64,000 nt of DNA, from assembly GCA_964035795.1 (NCBI GenBank), contig OZ038320.1, forward strand, positions 18,370,589 through 18,434,588, in the 5' to 3' direction. This DNA comes from Pterobdella sp. o SKG-2022. Lineage: Eukaryota > Annelida > Clitellata > Hirudinida > Piscicolidae. The position numbers were made by a program, and so were the translations under genes. Below, piece after piece: positions 13,001 through 23,646 of this stretch (the first letter of the stretch is position 1; each line of letters starts with the position of its first letter). The notes below the pieces were generated by a model that worked only from the letters and a program-made list of their open reading frames with translations, was not told the DNA's origin and ran no database searches.

Positions 13001-13469
13001 TTTCAAAGAAAAAAACCTTTCAACAACAAAAAAGACACAAGGTTAATTTCAAATTATATCTCGATTGAATTATTTATTTAATGAATTGTTTGTTTTTTTA
13101 AGTTTTATTTCTTGCAAACCGTAACAAAGAACACAAACTCGAAAATTTAATATTAAGTTATGGAAACTTTTTGAACTTCAAATATTTTTGTCAATATTTT
13201 AAGTTTAAAAACTATTTTAATCATTATTATTGTTAAAAAATCAAACTTACTCCCGGCATGACAATTTCATCGAAGTCTTTGAGGACCTCTTCTAAGGACT
13301 CGAAATGGTCGGGAGCTTCTTTGGGCATTAGTTTTTCAAGAAACCCAGGTTGAACATCGGGTATAGGTTTCAATGTTTTGAGCTCCTCCCAGTAACGAGC
13401 CATCCGCTCAAGCACCATCCCTCCTTGCCGACGTAACTCATTCGGGTCCATTGGGTTGAATTCAGCCAT
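1032..13469 (-). CDS. Aromatic L-amino-acid decarboxylase family, copy 1 (PLP enzyme, 12 exons)
   Basis: Exons in coding order: 13251-13469, 7764-7877, 7434-7547, 6604-6714, 4700-4847, 4571-4621, 4129-4223, 3941-4008, 3421-3511, 1520-1618, 1361-1462, 1032-1223. The lengths sum to 1404 nt, 467 aa; family members are about 480. It should decarboxylate an aromatic amino acid to an amine in the cytosol. Seen by alignment to the human DDC scheme: THWHSP substrate region in exon 2, CTELE in exon 3, His188 (H192), HVDAAYAG with Asp263 (D271), PLP lysine 295 in NVHKW (K303), Tyr324 (Y332), and Gly344 (G354, where histidine decarboxylase has Ser). Conserved His and Tyr favour true decarboxylation over aldehyde synthesis. 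The start ATG at 13469 begins [12 protein letters not shown]. The exon 5/6 junction is unsure: the only canonical donor drops four residues before TTSM. DDC or tyrosine decarboxylase-like; substrate not decidable. Confidence 0.9.
1770..3112 (-). repeat. 159-bp tandem minisatellite, Thr-rich when translated
   Basis: Nine starts of the same unit fall at 1770, 1929, 2088, 2247, 2406, 2565, 2724, 2883 and 3042, spaced exactly 159 bp; the last copy runs into an assembly gap. On the minus strand each unit encodes 53 residues rich in Thr, mucin-like, for example [19 protein letters not shown]. It lies inside intron 9 of decarboxylase copy 1, between exons 3421-3511 and 1520-1618. A repeat whose length is a multiple of three stays open by default. 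The four differences between copies that I see (S to L, T to P, T to R, T to S) all change the residue, so coding constraint is not supported. Confidence 0.9.
3113..3312. other. Assembly gap of 200 N
   Basis: Exactly 200 undetermined bases directly after the minisatellite. The round size suggests a placeholder, so the true array length is unknown. Confidence 0.95.
3606..3790 (+). mobile_element. tRNA-Ile-derived SINE
   Basis: The head has an A-box-like TAGCTCAGTGG and a B-box-like GGACTCGATTCC, with anticodon stem-loop TTAGA-CTAATTA-TCTAA (anticodon AAT). The body carries CACCTGTTCCACAGTG and an AAGCGCTT hairpin, and the tail is ATTACATTA-like. It lies in intron 8 of decarboxylase copy 1. 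It matches other copies in this window, so it is a repeat and not a working tRNA gene. Confidence 0.8.
5150..6110 (+). mobile_element. Degenerate CR1-like LINE (endonuclease-RT linker and RT start)
   Basis: The clearest trace is [16 protein letters not shown] near 5930-5980, the start of the reverse transcriptase palm in CR1/L2-like LINEs (compare SNYRPIS at 58661). Upstream, a stretch around 5410-5470 resembles the basic linker after the endonuclease. Stops and frameshifts are dense. The element lies in intron 4 of decarboxylase copy 1, antisense to it. Confidence 0.6.
7990..8075. mobile_element. Fragment of palindromic MITE family
   Basis: Contains CCATAAAACATG, TTTACCGAAAATTACAGCTTAAG and AATAAATTTATGA, one arm of the inverted-repeat family seen complete at about 11795 and 43245. 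Confidence 0.5.
8095..8885 (-). mobile_element. 3' part of a CR1/L2-like LINE (same family as 56620-59990)
   Basis: Read on the minus strand it encodes pieces matching the C-terminal RT region of the 59 kb element: [38 protein letters not shown] and [11 protein letters not shown]. Stops and shifts break the frame. The 3' end with GCGCCTCTGAAGTAAACC-like sequence matches the end of the 59.9 kb copy. It is truncated at its 5' end and lies in intron 1 of decarboxylase copy 1. Confidence 0.85.
9326..9535 (-). other. Unrecognised open stretch in intron 1 of decarboxylase copy 1
   Basis: About 68 codons are open on the minus strand and less AT-rich than the surroundings (...[20 protein letters not shown]...). 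I recognise no family, start context or splice sites. It may be the remnant of a mobile element or chance. The rest of this intron is AT-rich with SINE, LINE and MITE remains only. Confidence 0.2.
10004..10190 (+). mobile_element. tRNA-Ile-derived SINE, degraded
   Basis: Degraded A box (TAACTCAGCTGG), anticodon loop region GACTAATTATTT and GGGCCGACAATTAG, then a body with TTTCACAG, an ACGCGTTTTAT segment and an ATTACATCACATTACAT tail. Same family as 3606-3790. Confidence 0.75.
10610..10792 (-). mobile_element. tRNA-Ile-derived SINE, well preserved
   Basis: On the minus strand: TAGCTCAATTGTTGAGCATT, TAGACTAATTATCTAA, GTTCGATCCCGCG (B box) and CACCTGTTCCACAGTGTG, then an AAGCGC hairpin, TTTATAAATACCGC and ATTACATTAC at the 3' end. 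One of the best copies for defining the family. Confidence 0.85.
11795..11975. mobile_element. Palindromic MITE, near-complete copy
   Basis: Two arms of about 65 bp form an inverted repeat: GAGAATCAAAAGCTATAATT / AATTATAGCTTTTGATTCTC outside and CGTTAGCAAAA / TTTTGCTAACG inside, around a short AT-rich spacer. The right edge continues as AAATGTATCAAAAATTCCTC, the terminal motif of the copies at 38893 and 43245. No transposase is present, so it would be non-autonomous. Confidence 0.75.
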
Positions 13470-15189
13470 TATTTGATTTTCAACAAAACGATTCACTTTT
13501 GCATATTAAACAATTTTTTTGTTTCGAGATATTATAACAGCCAATTTAGATAGGAATAATCGATCTAGATTATAAGTATAAAATATCGTGTGTCCTTGTA
13601 TATGTATATATAAATGTTGTCAACCGTATAAGCCTTAAGAGCCTGTTTAAATTTGATTTAAAAATGAGTCAATTTGAGGAGTTTTCAGTCGTAATTAGTA
13701 TAATTTTATTAATTCTGAACATTTCAAATCATCTAAGATGAAGTTGTTACATTTGAAGATTGTCAACAACCGTGTTATTGGAGAAAATGGGTGGCATTAG
13801 TGTGAAGTAGAACTTGGCGGTTCTGAAAAAACGTCAAAACGCTACAAAACTATCTGCTGTCATTTATGATGAAATTTTATAGCAAAAAGCTCCCATTTCA
13901 ACAAGATTAAACAATTCACGAAGTCAACCGAGGAGCATCATGGTTTTTTTACTCAATTAAAAACTTAGTGTTTCATATGAATGGCCATCCAAGATACCAG
14001 TGTTTTGAATCGAATTGTGAACGTCAGTAACTATCTGATGAGAGGGGCTTTCAAAGATAAAACGCAATTTCAATGCCTTTAAAACTTTCAAATCTCTATC
14101 GCTTCAATATTAAATATTTCGTATAAGAAAAACCATTTGATGAGAAAAAGAACATATAGTCATAAAAATAGTTTTTGCCATAATAAGCGTTCAAAAATTT
14201 CTGAGAATTAAATCAAAAAACATTGAAAAATTCTAGCTTTTTTTCGCTCTGTTCGATAGAAAGTATTACAAAAAAAACAATTTTTTGACTTTTACATTCG
14301 CAAATAAAAATCGAAGCAATTTTGGTGTAAACAATTTTTATGGTGAGAACGTGATGTAAGGTTTGAACAACCTGAATGTCTTATAGAATTAACTTTGCTG
14401 AAATAGAATCAAAGTGAAATCATCAAGTGAAAAATCATTGCTTTTGCTAGAAAACAAAACTTTTTCAAAATATTGTGTCTTTAATATGATGACATAAAAA
14501 ATCCATTTCAGATCAATAATTTTTGAAACTTTTGAGTCTGTTCCCCACTGATGAGTGGGTAACTGTTTTTCAAAAAAAATAATGGGAATCTCATAAAACT
14601 CATTTTTATAACACATTTCAGTCAAAAATATCATTTTTTTGGTATTATAATTCATTATTAATATTTTAAACTCACTTACAAACGATTTTACTGAAAAACA
14701 AGATCATCTCACAAATTGGTTGCCAAGTTTGAAAGTAAATACGTTTGATTAGGTAGTGAGCATTTTTAATTTTTGTATTCTAACTTATCTGTTAAGAGAA
14801 AGAAACGGTATACAAGAAGTTTTTATCAAAAACATCTGTTGTTGTCAGAAGCATAGCAAACCGCCATAGTTGCTTGAAAATTATAAATCTTAATTCTTCA
14901 TTGCTTTTTGAATTATTTTTGTGGCAAATATTTTCGTTTTTATGAAGAACAAACAATTTTAGTTACCATTATTATTAATTTCTTCAAATGATGCTTCAAA
15001 TGTGTGCTGAATGCTAAAAATTAGTGCTAAGGTATTAAGAGTTTCGAGTGGTTTGTCAAAAGCTTATGAGCTATTTGGAAAAACCCTCGTAAAATGTCAA
15101 ACAAGTTAGGTTATGCTTACAAAAGGAAAAATTTGTCTAACAATAGACAAATAATGCCAAGTATAAAAATAATTATAAATTATTTATAT
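13470..15189. other. Gene-free region upstream of decarboxylase copy 1
   Basis: This should contain the promoter of decarboxylase copy 1, but I cannot point to a convincing TATA or initiator. Around 13780-14060 composition is less AT-rich and may be an old coding relic, but no frame is open or recognisable. Nothing else seen. Confidence 0.4.
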
Positions 15190-17757
15190 ATCATCCTTTT
15201 CGCATCGTTTAGAGGCGCTCTGTTAAGAGCTTCGACTTTAACTTTCCCTCTTGTATCCTTGGGAACATAAAGCTGCAACAATACTCCTCCAACGTACTAG
15301 GTTCTGGCTGGTCTTCTTCAGCTCGGCCCATGTCATTCCGGTAATCTTCGCTTCTGCCTCGATGCTTCTTTGCCGGGTCTGCTTAGGTTGGCCTATTTTC
15401 CCTGTGGGTTCCAGTCCAGGGCCTGTCTAGTGATGTTGGCTGCAGGCTTGCGTAGTGTATGACTTATCCATCCACATTTCTGCTTCTTTATTTCCGTCTC
15501 CAATGTGATTTGATTTGTCTTGTTTCAAATTTCTTCGTTGAAGACAACTTCTGGCCATCTGATGTTCAAGGTGTTTCTTAGGCATCGGTTCATGAAGGTC
15601 TGCAGCTTGTGAGTGATGTTATTTGTCAGTCTCTGAGCCATAGAATAGAACCGATTTCACAAAGATTCCGTTAATTTTCCGTCGTAGATCATTTGACAGG
15701 TAGCGTTTTTGTACCTCCCGAAGTGTTCTGTCCAAGGTGCTTTTCAGTCTCTCGAGGATGATTCTGCTCAATATTTTGCCGGGAATAGACAACAGCATAA
15801 TTCCTCGCCAGTCGTTGCAAGATGAAAGGTCCCTTTTCTTTGGCAGCTTTACGAGGTGTTCTCTTTTCCAGTCATCTGGCATTTGCTCTTGTTCCCAGAT
15901 CTTGCATGGAAAAGGGTGTAGCATTTCAGTTAAGGTCCGGATGTCGGCCTTTAGAGCTTCAGGTGGAATTGCATCTGACCGGCTACCTTTCTTGTTTTGA
16001 GAGGCTTGATAGCTTTGACAATCTCAATCTTGCTCGGAAGGTTGGCGTTGATGTCGAAGAGCTTGTTAGGTGGTGGGATGAAAAGTGGGACAGATGGTGC
16101 TGGTCGGTAAAGCGTTTCTTTGAAATATTTTGCCCATCGCGCTTTCTGCTGATCTTTGCCAAGGATGATGTCTGCGTCCTTGTACTTTATAGGCCGACTT
16201 GGGTTGCTGTTTTTACTGGAGAGTGTTCTGGAGATCTCATACAGATGCTTTATGTTCCGCTGGCCTGCAGCACTCTCAGCTTCTGCAATCATTTCTCGAT
16301 GTATGTTCTTTTGTCTTACCTCGTGCTTCATTTCACTTTTCGGTTTTTCTTTCAGTACTGTGCTTGTAATTTTTAATTTTCAGCTTAGTCTTGCGTGCTG
16401 TTAATCTGGTTTTTTAGATGCCCCCTCTTAGTGATGAGTGTCTCTGTCGAAAGAGCTTCTTAGTTTTCTTGTCCAGAACTGTTTTGCAGGTTGTTGTCCA
16501 AATCTCTAGAAGGCTCTGCCAATGTTTCTCAACTGGTTCGTCTGGGAGTTGGGAAAGCACACTAAACCTGTTTTTCAGTTCAATCTCAAATTTTTTTGCT
16601 TTCGATTTAACTTTCAAGCTGTGCACGTTGTATTTGTGCAATGGTCTATCCGCTTGGTCTTTGTAGACCTTCAACTTGATTTTGAGTACGGCACAACCAA
16701 GTGGTGATCTGATGCTGCGTCTGCGCCACGCTTCATCCTGACATCATGCAGGCTTCGTCTCCACTTGCAACTGATGGTGATGTGGTCGATCTGGTTTTCA
16801 GTCCTGCCGTCGAGGGAAATTCACGTGGTTTTATGGATGGTCTTATAGAGAAACAAGGTGCCTCCTATGACCAGTTCATTGAAAGTGCAGAACTCTACAA
16901 AAAGTTCTCCATTTTCATTCTGCACTCTAATGCCGTTTCTGCCCATAATGTGTTCGCTGTTTGTGTTATCAGCGCCAACCTTGGCATTCGTGTCACACAT
17001 GAGAATTTTCATGTCTCTTTTGAGTGTCTTGTCCAAAGCGGCTTGGAGTTGTTGGTAAAACTCATCCTTCTTTTAAATGGCTGCCATTTTGGTTGAAACA
17101 TAGCACAAAATGATGGTAACTTTTCTGGCCTTTTAATTGAAGCGTGCTGTAAAGATCCTTGGTGACATAGGCTCTCAAAACAGCAGTGCTCGTGTTGCTT
17201 CGGGTGTCATCAGCAATGCTAGTCTGTGGGTGTGGTGTTGGCTTTTATCCTGTCTAGAGGGGTTGATGGTTTCTTTGCTCAGTAGTTGCGTTCTTCCTGA
17301 TCCTGTCTATCTTGTCTCACTTAGGCCTAGAATCTTCAGGTTGTATCTTTTCATTTCTCGCTAAACTTGAGCTGTCTTGCCTGTTTCGTGTGGGATTCTG
17401 ATGTTCCAGGTTCCTATCTTGGTTTTGTCTTTGGTCGTCAAAAAAGTTGTCAGCGCACTGGCTTCACGGGGGCTTTCACCAGCTTGCATCATAAGCTCTG
17501 CTAGAGAGAACCCTTCCTGGACAAAGCAGTTTTCAGAGTTTGTTGTTGTAGTTTCTGTAACACATTTTTTTTACAGAGCCGAGTTGTTAGCCTAGTTTAA
17601 ACCCCCAACCTGGAAAGCCAGTAGACTGCACTTAGTCCGATCTTTACCCCTTGACCTGTCCGGTTTGGATGGCTCTGCCAAAAGCTTAAGCTACCACCGG
17701 CATAGCTCTCAGGGTTACTGAGGTGCTCAACAAGGTGGCAGTCCATCGGAAGGCTGT
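15190..17757 (-). mobile_element. RTE-like LINE with internal deletion of the RT core
   Basis: The order on the minus strand fits a non-LTR element. The endonuclease part (about 17040-16690) has CDTNAKVGADNTN, NENGELFVEF, TWISLDGRTENQIDH and SDHH. Then come a linker and RT start with WKREHLVKLPKKRDLSSCND, WRGIMLLSIPGKI and LERLKSTLDRTLREVQ. The frame next jumps to the post-RT tail (KINGIFVKSVLFYGSET, and WRSIVAALCS near 15270), so the segment with the catalytic DD is missing. Many stops. The 5' end (about 17590-17757) matches the 5' end of the element at 51080-54015. Confidence 0.85.
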
Positions 17758-18420
17758 TGTGAACTGCTTTATAAAAAGTTTTAAAATCATGGGTATGAAT
17801 AATGTAGAAATAAACAGATTCAAAATAAAAAAAATAGAAAGTTTCAGAGAGAAAAGACAGAATTAGCATAGGAATGAGAGGGTAGAAGATTGAAGGCTAG
17901 CACGTTAGAAATAAGTTTGAGGTGAAAAAGATAAAAAAGTGATTTGAACAAGATATTTTGTACATAAGAGTACAAGTTTCATATGAAGAACAAGGATGAA
18001 GAGTTAGCCAGTAGAGATCAAAATGAGATGGAGGTATGGGAAGATTTAGAATTATGAGAAACCAGGCAAGCAGCAATGTTGAAAGCTTTAGTAAATGATT
18101 AGATAGTTAATTTAGGAAAATTATAGTACAGAGAATTGCATCAGTCAAAGCAAGAGAGAAGATGAAAGCAGAGAAGAATCTGAATAGAAGCATTCTCAAG
18201 GTAAAAAGAGATCTGTTTGATGCGAAGGAGGGTTACAAACATGAAATGACAAAAAGAATTTGATGTTTGAAAAAAGAAAAAAACCAAAAAAATCCAAGAC
18301 TACAAATAGTGAATGAATGATGGTTAGAAGAGATTGTTAAGGAAAAGAGAGAGGAGGGGATAGATTTAGACTTCTAGCGATAGATGAACCAGTACAAACA
18401 GTGTTTTATTTAATTTTAAA
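17758..18420 (-). mobile_element. CR1/Jockey-like LINE 3' fragment next to the RTE-like element
   Basis: Minus-strand translation with stops gives a typical post-RT segment: LDYCNSLYYNFPK and SFTKAFNIAACLVSHNSKSS, then SHSYANSVFSLKLSIFF near the 3' side. This family differs from the 55 kb and 59 kb elements. The RTE-like 5' end abuts it at about 17757, suggesting one inserted into the other. Confidence 0.6.
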
Positions 18421-19747
18421 AAATTGTTCACATCTTGATGTGTCTACTTTTAAAAATACTTTCATTTCATTCGCCAGGGAGTCTGCTTGTAAGGCTGAGT
18501 AAGTTTCAGTTTTAGGCACAACATATATAAGAAAGCTAAGTGTGAGGACTTATATATAAATACCTGATAAATGGGCTTTGCTAGTAGTAGTTTTTCAGTT
18601 TATATAGTTGATGTTATAGTTCTAGTAACTGAAGTTATTAGTAATTAATCTTGTCAAAAGTGTTTTTTTCGCAATTTTATTTATTTAATATAAAGTTAAT
18701 TTGTTCCGTTGAAAATTCCCAAAAATGTATACAAAAAAATGATTTTTTAAAACCTGTACTTCAAACAAAACAAAATAAAGTAAACTATTTAAATGGGAAT
18801 GAGTTTTTAGCAAAATCTAATTGAGGTATTTTGAAGAATAGTTAAAAAAGTGAAGCTCTTTATATCGTCTCATTCATTCAATTTGAGATATTTCTAATGG
18901 TTAATTGATAATAAAAAATCTTTTTAAAAAATTTGAAAAAAACTAAATCAAAAAAAATATTTATCAAGGTTTTGTGTTTTTGGAGATAATCATTTTTTTT
19001 GCATTTGGAAATTTTTATACAAGTGAACTTCATAGAAAGTTTCCAGCTTCCGTTTTATGGTTTCGAACTAAACTTTCAAAGGGTAAAATTTAAACTTGAA
19101 AACTATTCCCGTAAAAATTTTTTTTTTGTATTCCAACTTTTTAAAAGATTTTTTTTTCATATATAGTAGCTAATAAAGTTTTAAAAAGGTTATAATAATG
19201 TGCTTATGGTCTATAAAACTACAATTGCTCAGTTTTAGGCACAACATATATACGAAAGCATTGAGTAAATGAGATTTCAATACAATACTTGTTGTCACTA
19301 TAATTAACTTTTAAAATGAGATATGAAAAATTTGATAAATAAATATCTATAATTTATTTTTCAAGTGAAATGGATTTTCAGTTAAACTGGACAAAAGTTT
19401 TTTTGATTTTACACGCAGGTAACAAATTAAATGAGTTTTTAGTCAAAATTTTAGTATTCAAAAACTGCGTTTTTGAAACTAAGAAAGGCTTTCGTTTTAA
19501 AATTTTCACACATACTTCTGATATTTCAACTTCTAGTTAACGCTTGCAAACGAGACCAAAAATCAATTTGCCAACATTCAGGTTTTACTACTTTTTAAAT
19601 ATAACTGGTTATGAACATTAGAAATATTGACTTTCATAATTAATTTATTTTCTTTTAATCTCTGAATTTGAATCGCATTTCATAAATTAAATTGAATTCG
19701 AAGTTCATTTGGAACAAAGCTTAGTTTATATAAACTACCTGCCACAG
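18421..19747. other. Intergenic region with a short direct repeat
   Basis: AT-rich. A unit beginning CAGTTTTAGGCACAACATAT recurs at 18507-18536 and 19230-19259 with one mismatch over about 29 bases. Upstream exons of the following membrane-protein gene should lie here, but I could not identify a signal-peptide exon. Confidence 0.4.
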
Positions 19748-22153
19748 CGGATCATAAACTCTACAAACACAACGGTCAAGAACCACCTGTCTTCAGTGAC
19801 GATAACTTAGTCCATGTTGAAACATGCTTAAAGAAAAACTACTCAGTGTTCACCCACATCTGCGTCAACACTGACCACACCAAACAACCACTGTTTTGTT
19901 GTTGTATGACCTATACTGGCTACCATCTAAGCCAGGATAAAGACGTACATGCTTTGAGGAAATCTGAGGGTTCATCACATTCGAAAGAAACTCATCAGAA
20001 TGATCTACAAAACAAAAAAAATTCTCTTCTCTGTTGCACATACCACCAATCAAGCAACATCTTTAGATGTGATGCTTCCAAGGACCAAGTAGCTTTCACC
20101 ACGTTAGTATGTGTCATTAATGCTTAATACATTAACAATTTAATTCAGCCTGTTTCGGCAAAGATATTAGTACTAATTCGTTGGTTTAGTTTTTTTTTCA
20201 GAGTAATAATTAATTATTTTAGCTCACCATGTCATTTGGTGAAAATTATGATTAAATTATTCATATTCTTTCGAATATAATGTTTTTAATAGTTTAAAGC
20301 TAACTTCACTTGAAATATTCCAGTTATATTTATATATATATATATGCTAATTACCTACACCACAGTATAATAATAGCACATGATTCAAAACCAATTGAAC
20401 ACTAAAATTATCTTCAAGAACGTAATTGAATTTGTTTTAAATATTATTCATTTTGACACTTTCAATATTTTTATATTTAAGTTTTCAGATTTTAAAAATA
20501 AAATTTTAAGTTATTTTTATTTTTTGGCAAAGTTTAATACCCAATTTTTGACCTTTTTTTCAATTATACATTAAAATTTTTCGAGAATTAAAATTTTAGA
20601 ATGACGACTCAGTTTTAAACACATCGAATTTTACATTGCAAAAATCCCCATATCACTACACTTATATATTATCTAATTTAACTATATTTCAGCCTATCTA
20701 TCATCTTTTCATTCATCATTCAATTCGTCCTATAAACTTCAACCAATTAAAACAACAGACTAGAGGCAAAAAACTTCACAATAATATGCACCATTCTATT
20801 GTCTCTGTTGGTGTTTGTGGTCGGCCTGGTGCTCCTATTCAAAATTCGAAACTACAAAAGACTCAAAGGTTAACCCTCGGAAAATTTTCACTTGGATTAT
20901 TTGTTTTTTTATTATTTTAAACTTTATTTCTTTGAATTGATTCTGTTGTGCATGGCTGTATTATACCTGTGTATGATATATTGTAAATATTTTCTATTGT
21001 TAAAGACGCGTTTACTAAGGAATAACTTATGTACTTAATTTTAAAAATTATGTTTGTTTATTAGCTGTTTTGAATAATTGAATCAACAATTGTTCAAGGA
21101 ACAAACATTGGAAGATATAACAATAAGTTATCAAAACATGCGTTTAAACAACTTCACGAAAACAAAAAATTCTTCGAATTTTCACATAATTCACAAGCAC
21201 TCATAGATTTTTATGGAAACAATAAAAAGTTCTGAGTATAAGAGTTTATTGAAGAGTTTTTGATAATAATACGAAATTTTTTGCATACAATTGTATTAGA
21301 AATGCATAAATCATCTTTGAGTTGATGCATACCAAATTTGACAATGAAAACAATCTTTTTTTTTGGTATTCTTGCCCTATAAGTGAAGTTTCGAAATAGT
21401 TCAAATATTTTGTCAAAAATAAGAAACTGGTATGGTGGATGTAATAGGGAATTCAAGAACAAAAATAAAATACAGAAATTTTGTGCACTAGAAATTCTGA
21501 ATCATTTTCATTTGAAGAATTCAAAAAGGAATGTTGGATCGAGTAGTTATTTTTATTGGCAAATCTCATAAACATTTATATTCTTTGAAGCCATGTTATT
21601 TGTTTTACAGTTTTTTTTGGTTCATGATATTTGAAAGAAAGTTTAAAAGTTTTGAAAGATGAGTGAAACATCAGTTTAAGTTCACAAGTTGCTTCGGGTG
21701 CACTTTTTAAAAACTTATATTTTTTTTCACAAGAAATGTGAGAAAGTAAAACAAATATAATTATGTTGAACTTATCTATAATATGATAACATATTTGCAG
21801 CATACCGAGATAAAAGCTTAAGAGAAGAACCTTTGAACAACCAAAACAAAAGCCAAATAAAAAACAAAAAGATTTCAATAAATACCATACAGAACTTCAA
21901 CAACGACTACAAAAACAACAAAAACATCGAACGACACTCAAACAACCAACCAAACATATCGAAAAACCAGCATGACCCTCCACCTTATAGTCAATTGCAA
22001 AGCCTTAGTCAGCTACCATACAATTTAAATTGTGAATCATCTTCTATTAACAGTCATTCTTTCCCAGATACCACCAGTAACCCACAACAAAACAGCCAAC
22101 CAACAGCTCCCCCATATGACTCTATTGTTTTTGAATTCCCACTAATTTACTAA
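19748..22153 (+). CDS. Single-pass membrane protein with PY motifs (partial model, 3 exons, unrecognised family)
   Basis: Proposed exons are 19748-19969, 20764-20868 and 21801-22153; phases fit at both junctions. Exon A follows CTGCCACAG and encodes a Cys-bearing ectodomain (VETCLKKNYSVFTHIC, LFCCCMTY). Exon B encodes NFT, a hydrophobic stretch of about 20 residues (ICTILLSLLVFVVGLVLLF) and a basic stop-transfer KIRNYKRLK. Exon C follows TTTGCAG and encodes an Asn-rich tail with HDPPPYSQL and TAPPYDSIV, ending FEFPLIY. PPxY motifs normally bind WW domains, for example NEDD4-type ubiquitin ligases. The layout recalls Shisa, VOPP1 or WBP1 proteins but no signature proves it. The 5' exon with signal peptide is missing from this model. 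Exon C is the most secure and exon A the least. Confidence 0.5.
20329..20346. repeat. TA dinucleotide microsatellite
   Basis: Short alternating TA run in the first intron of the membrane-protein model. Confidence 0.8.
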
Positions 22154-23646
22154 ATAATGTAATGGTTTAAAGCATATTAATTATATATTGATTATGCTAA
22201 AAAAAAGTTTTTTAATAATTAAGACAAAGATTAAAGCAATGACTGATACAAATGCACATTCAGATTGACTAACATTATAAAACAAATTGGTATCATTTAT
22301 GACTGAATATTGACTGTTAAATTTCGACCATCGTTTGAAGTAACGGAATAAAATATAAATAACAAAAAAGCTAAAAAATCTTTATTATTATCAGGTAGCT
22401 AAAAGATTCCAAGAAAAAAAAAGATGATCACGAGAAATCATGCTTTATATCAATATTGATAATCTTTCATTCAGTTTTTTGTTTCAAATGGATTCGTGTT
22501 TAAATGGAAGAAGTTTGTAAATGAAAATCATTGAACTTTGGCATGCAACACCAGAAATATCTCGAATTTATTTTGAATGAAAGTATATATTTATAAAGTG
22601 CTACTCCATACAGTTCAAAGGACTTTCTAAGAACTTAACGTAGCGAAAACACACTATGGAAGAAATCTTGGCCCAACACGGGATCGAGCCCGGTAATTTT
22701 GGATAATTAAGTTGCACAAACTGAGCTAAAGGGGCCAAGAATTTTTGTTTTACGTCTGAAGTTTTTCTTAAAAGTTCATTAGTTTTTGTTTTTTGATATT
22801 TAACAAACTAAGCTTTATAACTCAATTTTTCGAAATCTTTCAATTTTCAATGAAAATGATTTTAAATTATTTTGATATCCGGTTATAATCTATATTACAT
22901 ATCAGTCAAGTTATTATTAAAATGAACTGTTTTCACAAGTTTAATATAAACACGGAATTTATAAGCAATCGTTATTCTAGGAATTTTTTGATAGGTTCAT
23001 TCATAGTTGATTATGAAAATGTTCGAAATTCTTTTCCACAAACCAGATACTAATGCCAAAACATTGTTGACAACGGTTGAGTTAGTAGCACTGTTTGTAC
23101 AGATGTAATACACGGTTCTTTCATTCCCTTTTGTTTCTGATGGTTTCATTGTGTCATTAAGTCTGAGCCATGTTTAATTCTCACAATTTAGCAGTTCCAA
23201 TTCAAGTGTACCTCTTAACTTAACAAATAAATTTTACTATTTCTCAAAAAGTTGTCTACGTTGTTTCATTTTTGAAGTCAAAATTTAAAACACAATCCAG
23301 TCTAACATGAAGGTAGGTCTTAATATTATTTTTTTCGCTTTAGTGTATATAATAAATGAAGAGATTTTCGATCAAAGAATTTTTAAACAAAATGAGCCAA
23401 TTTCAAAAAAATCACTGCTCCTGACTTGTTTCAAAAAATTTTTTGAATATTTTTCATTGGTTCACAGCCGAAAAAGCTTAAAATCAGTGAAATTTTTTTT
23501 TAGAGTATACAAATAATACTAAAATCCTGATATGTTAATTTAATTAATTGACATATTAAATGACTAACATGAACAGTGTTATTAATTTTTAGTTTTTTAA
23601 AATCCTCAAAAGTGCCAGGTGCTAACTTCAAGATATAACTTCCGCA
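22154..23646. other. Intergenic region between membrane-protein and dehydrogenase genes
   Basis: Contains one SINE (separate entry). Otherwise AT-rich. The dehydrogenase promoter should lie in the right part, but I see no clear core element. Confidence 0.4.
22580..22737 (-). mobile_element. tRNA-Ile-derived SINE, degraded
   Basis: On the minus strand: TAGCTCAGTTTGTGCAAC-like head, GGGCTCGATCCCGTGTTGGG B-box region, CCATAGTGTGTTTTCGCTA body and CTTTATAAATA near the 3' end. The anticodon region is partly lost. Confidence 0.75.

Noticed and set aside
15822..16376. Plus-strand 184-codon frame
   Set aside because: Antisense of the RTE-like LINE RT region, which reads correctly on the minus strand.
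23307..23516. Small secreted peptide starting MKVGLNIIFFALVYIIN
   Set aside because: Low-complexity AT-rich composition after the first residues, no family match, and it lies in the likely 5' region of the dehydrogenase gene.
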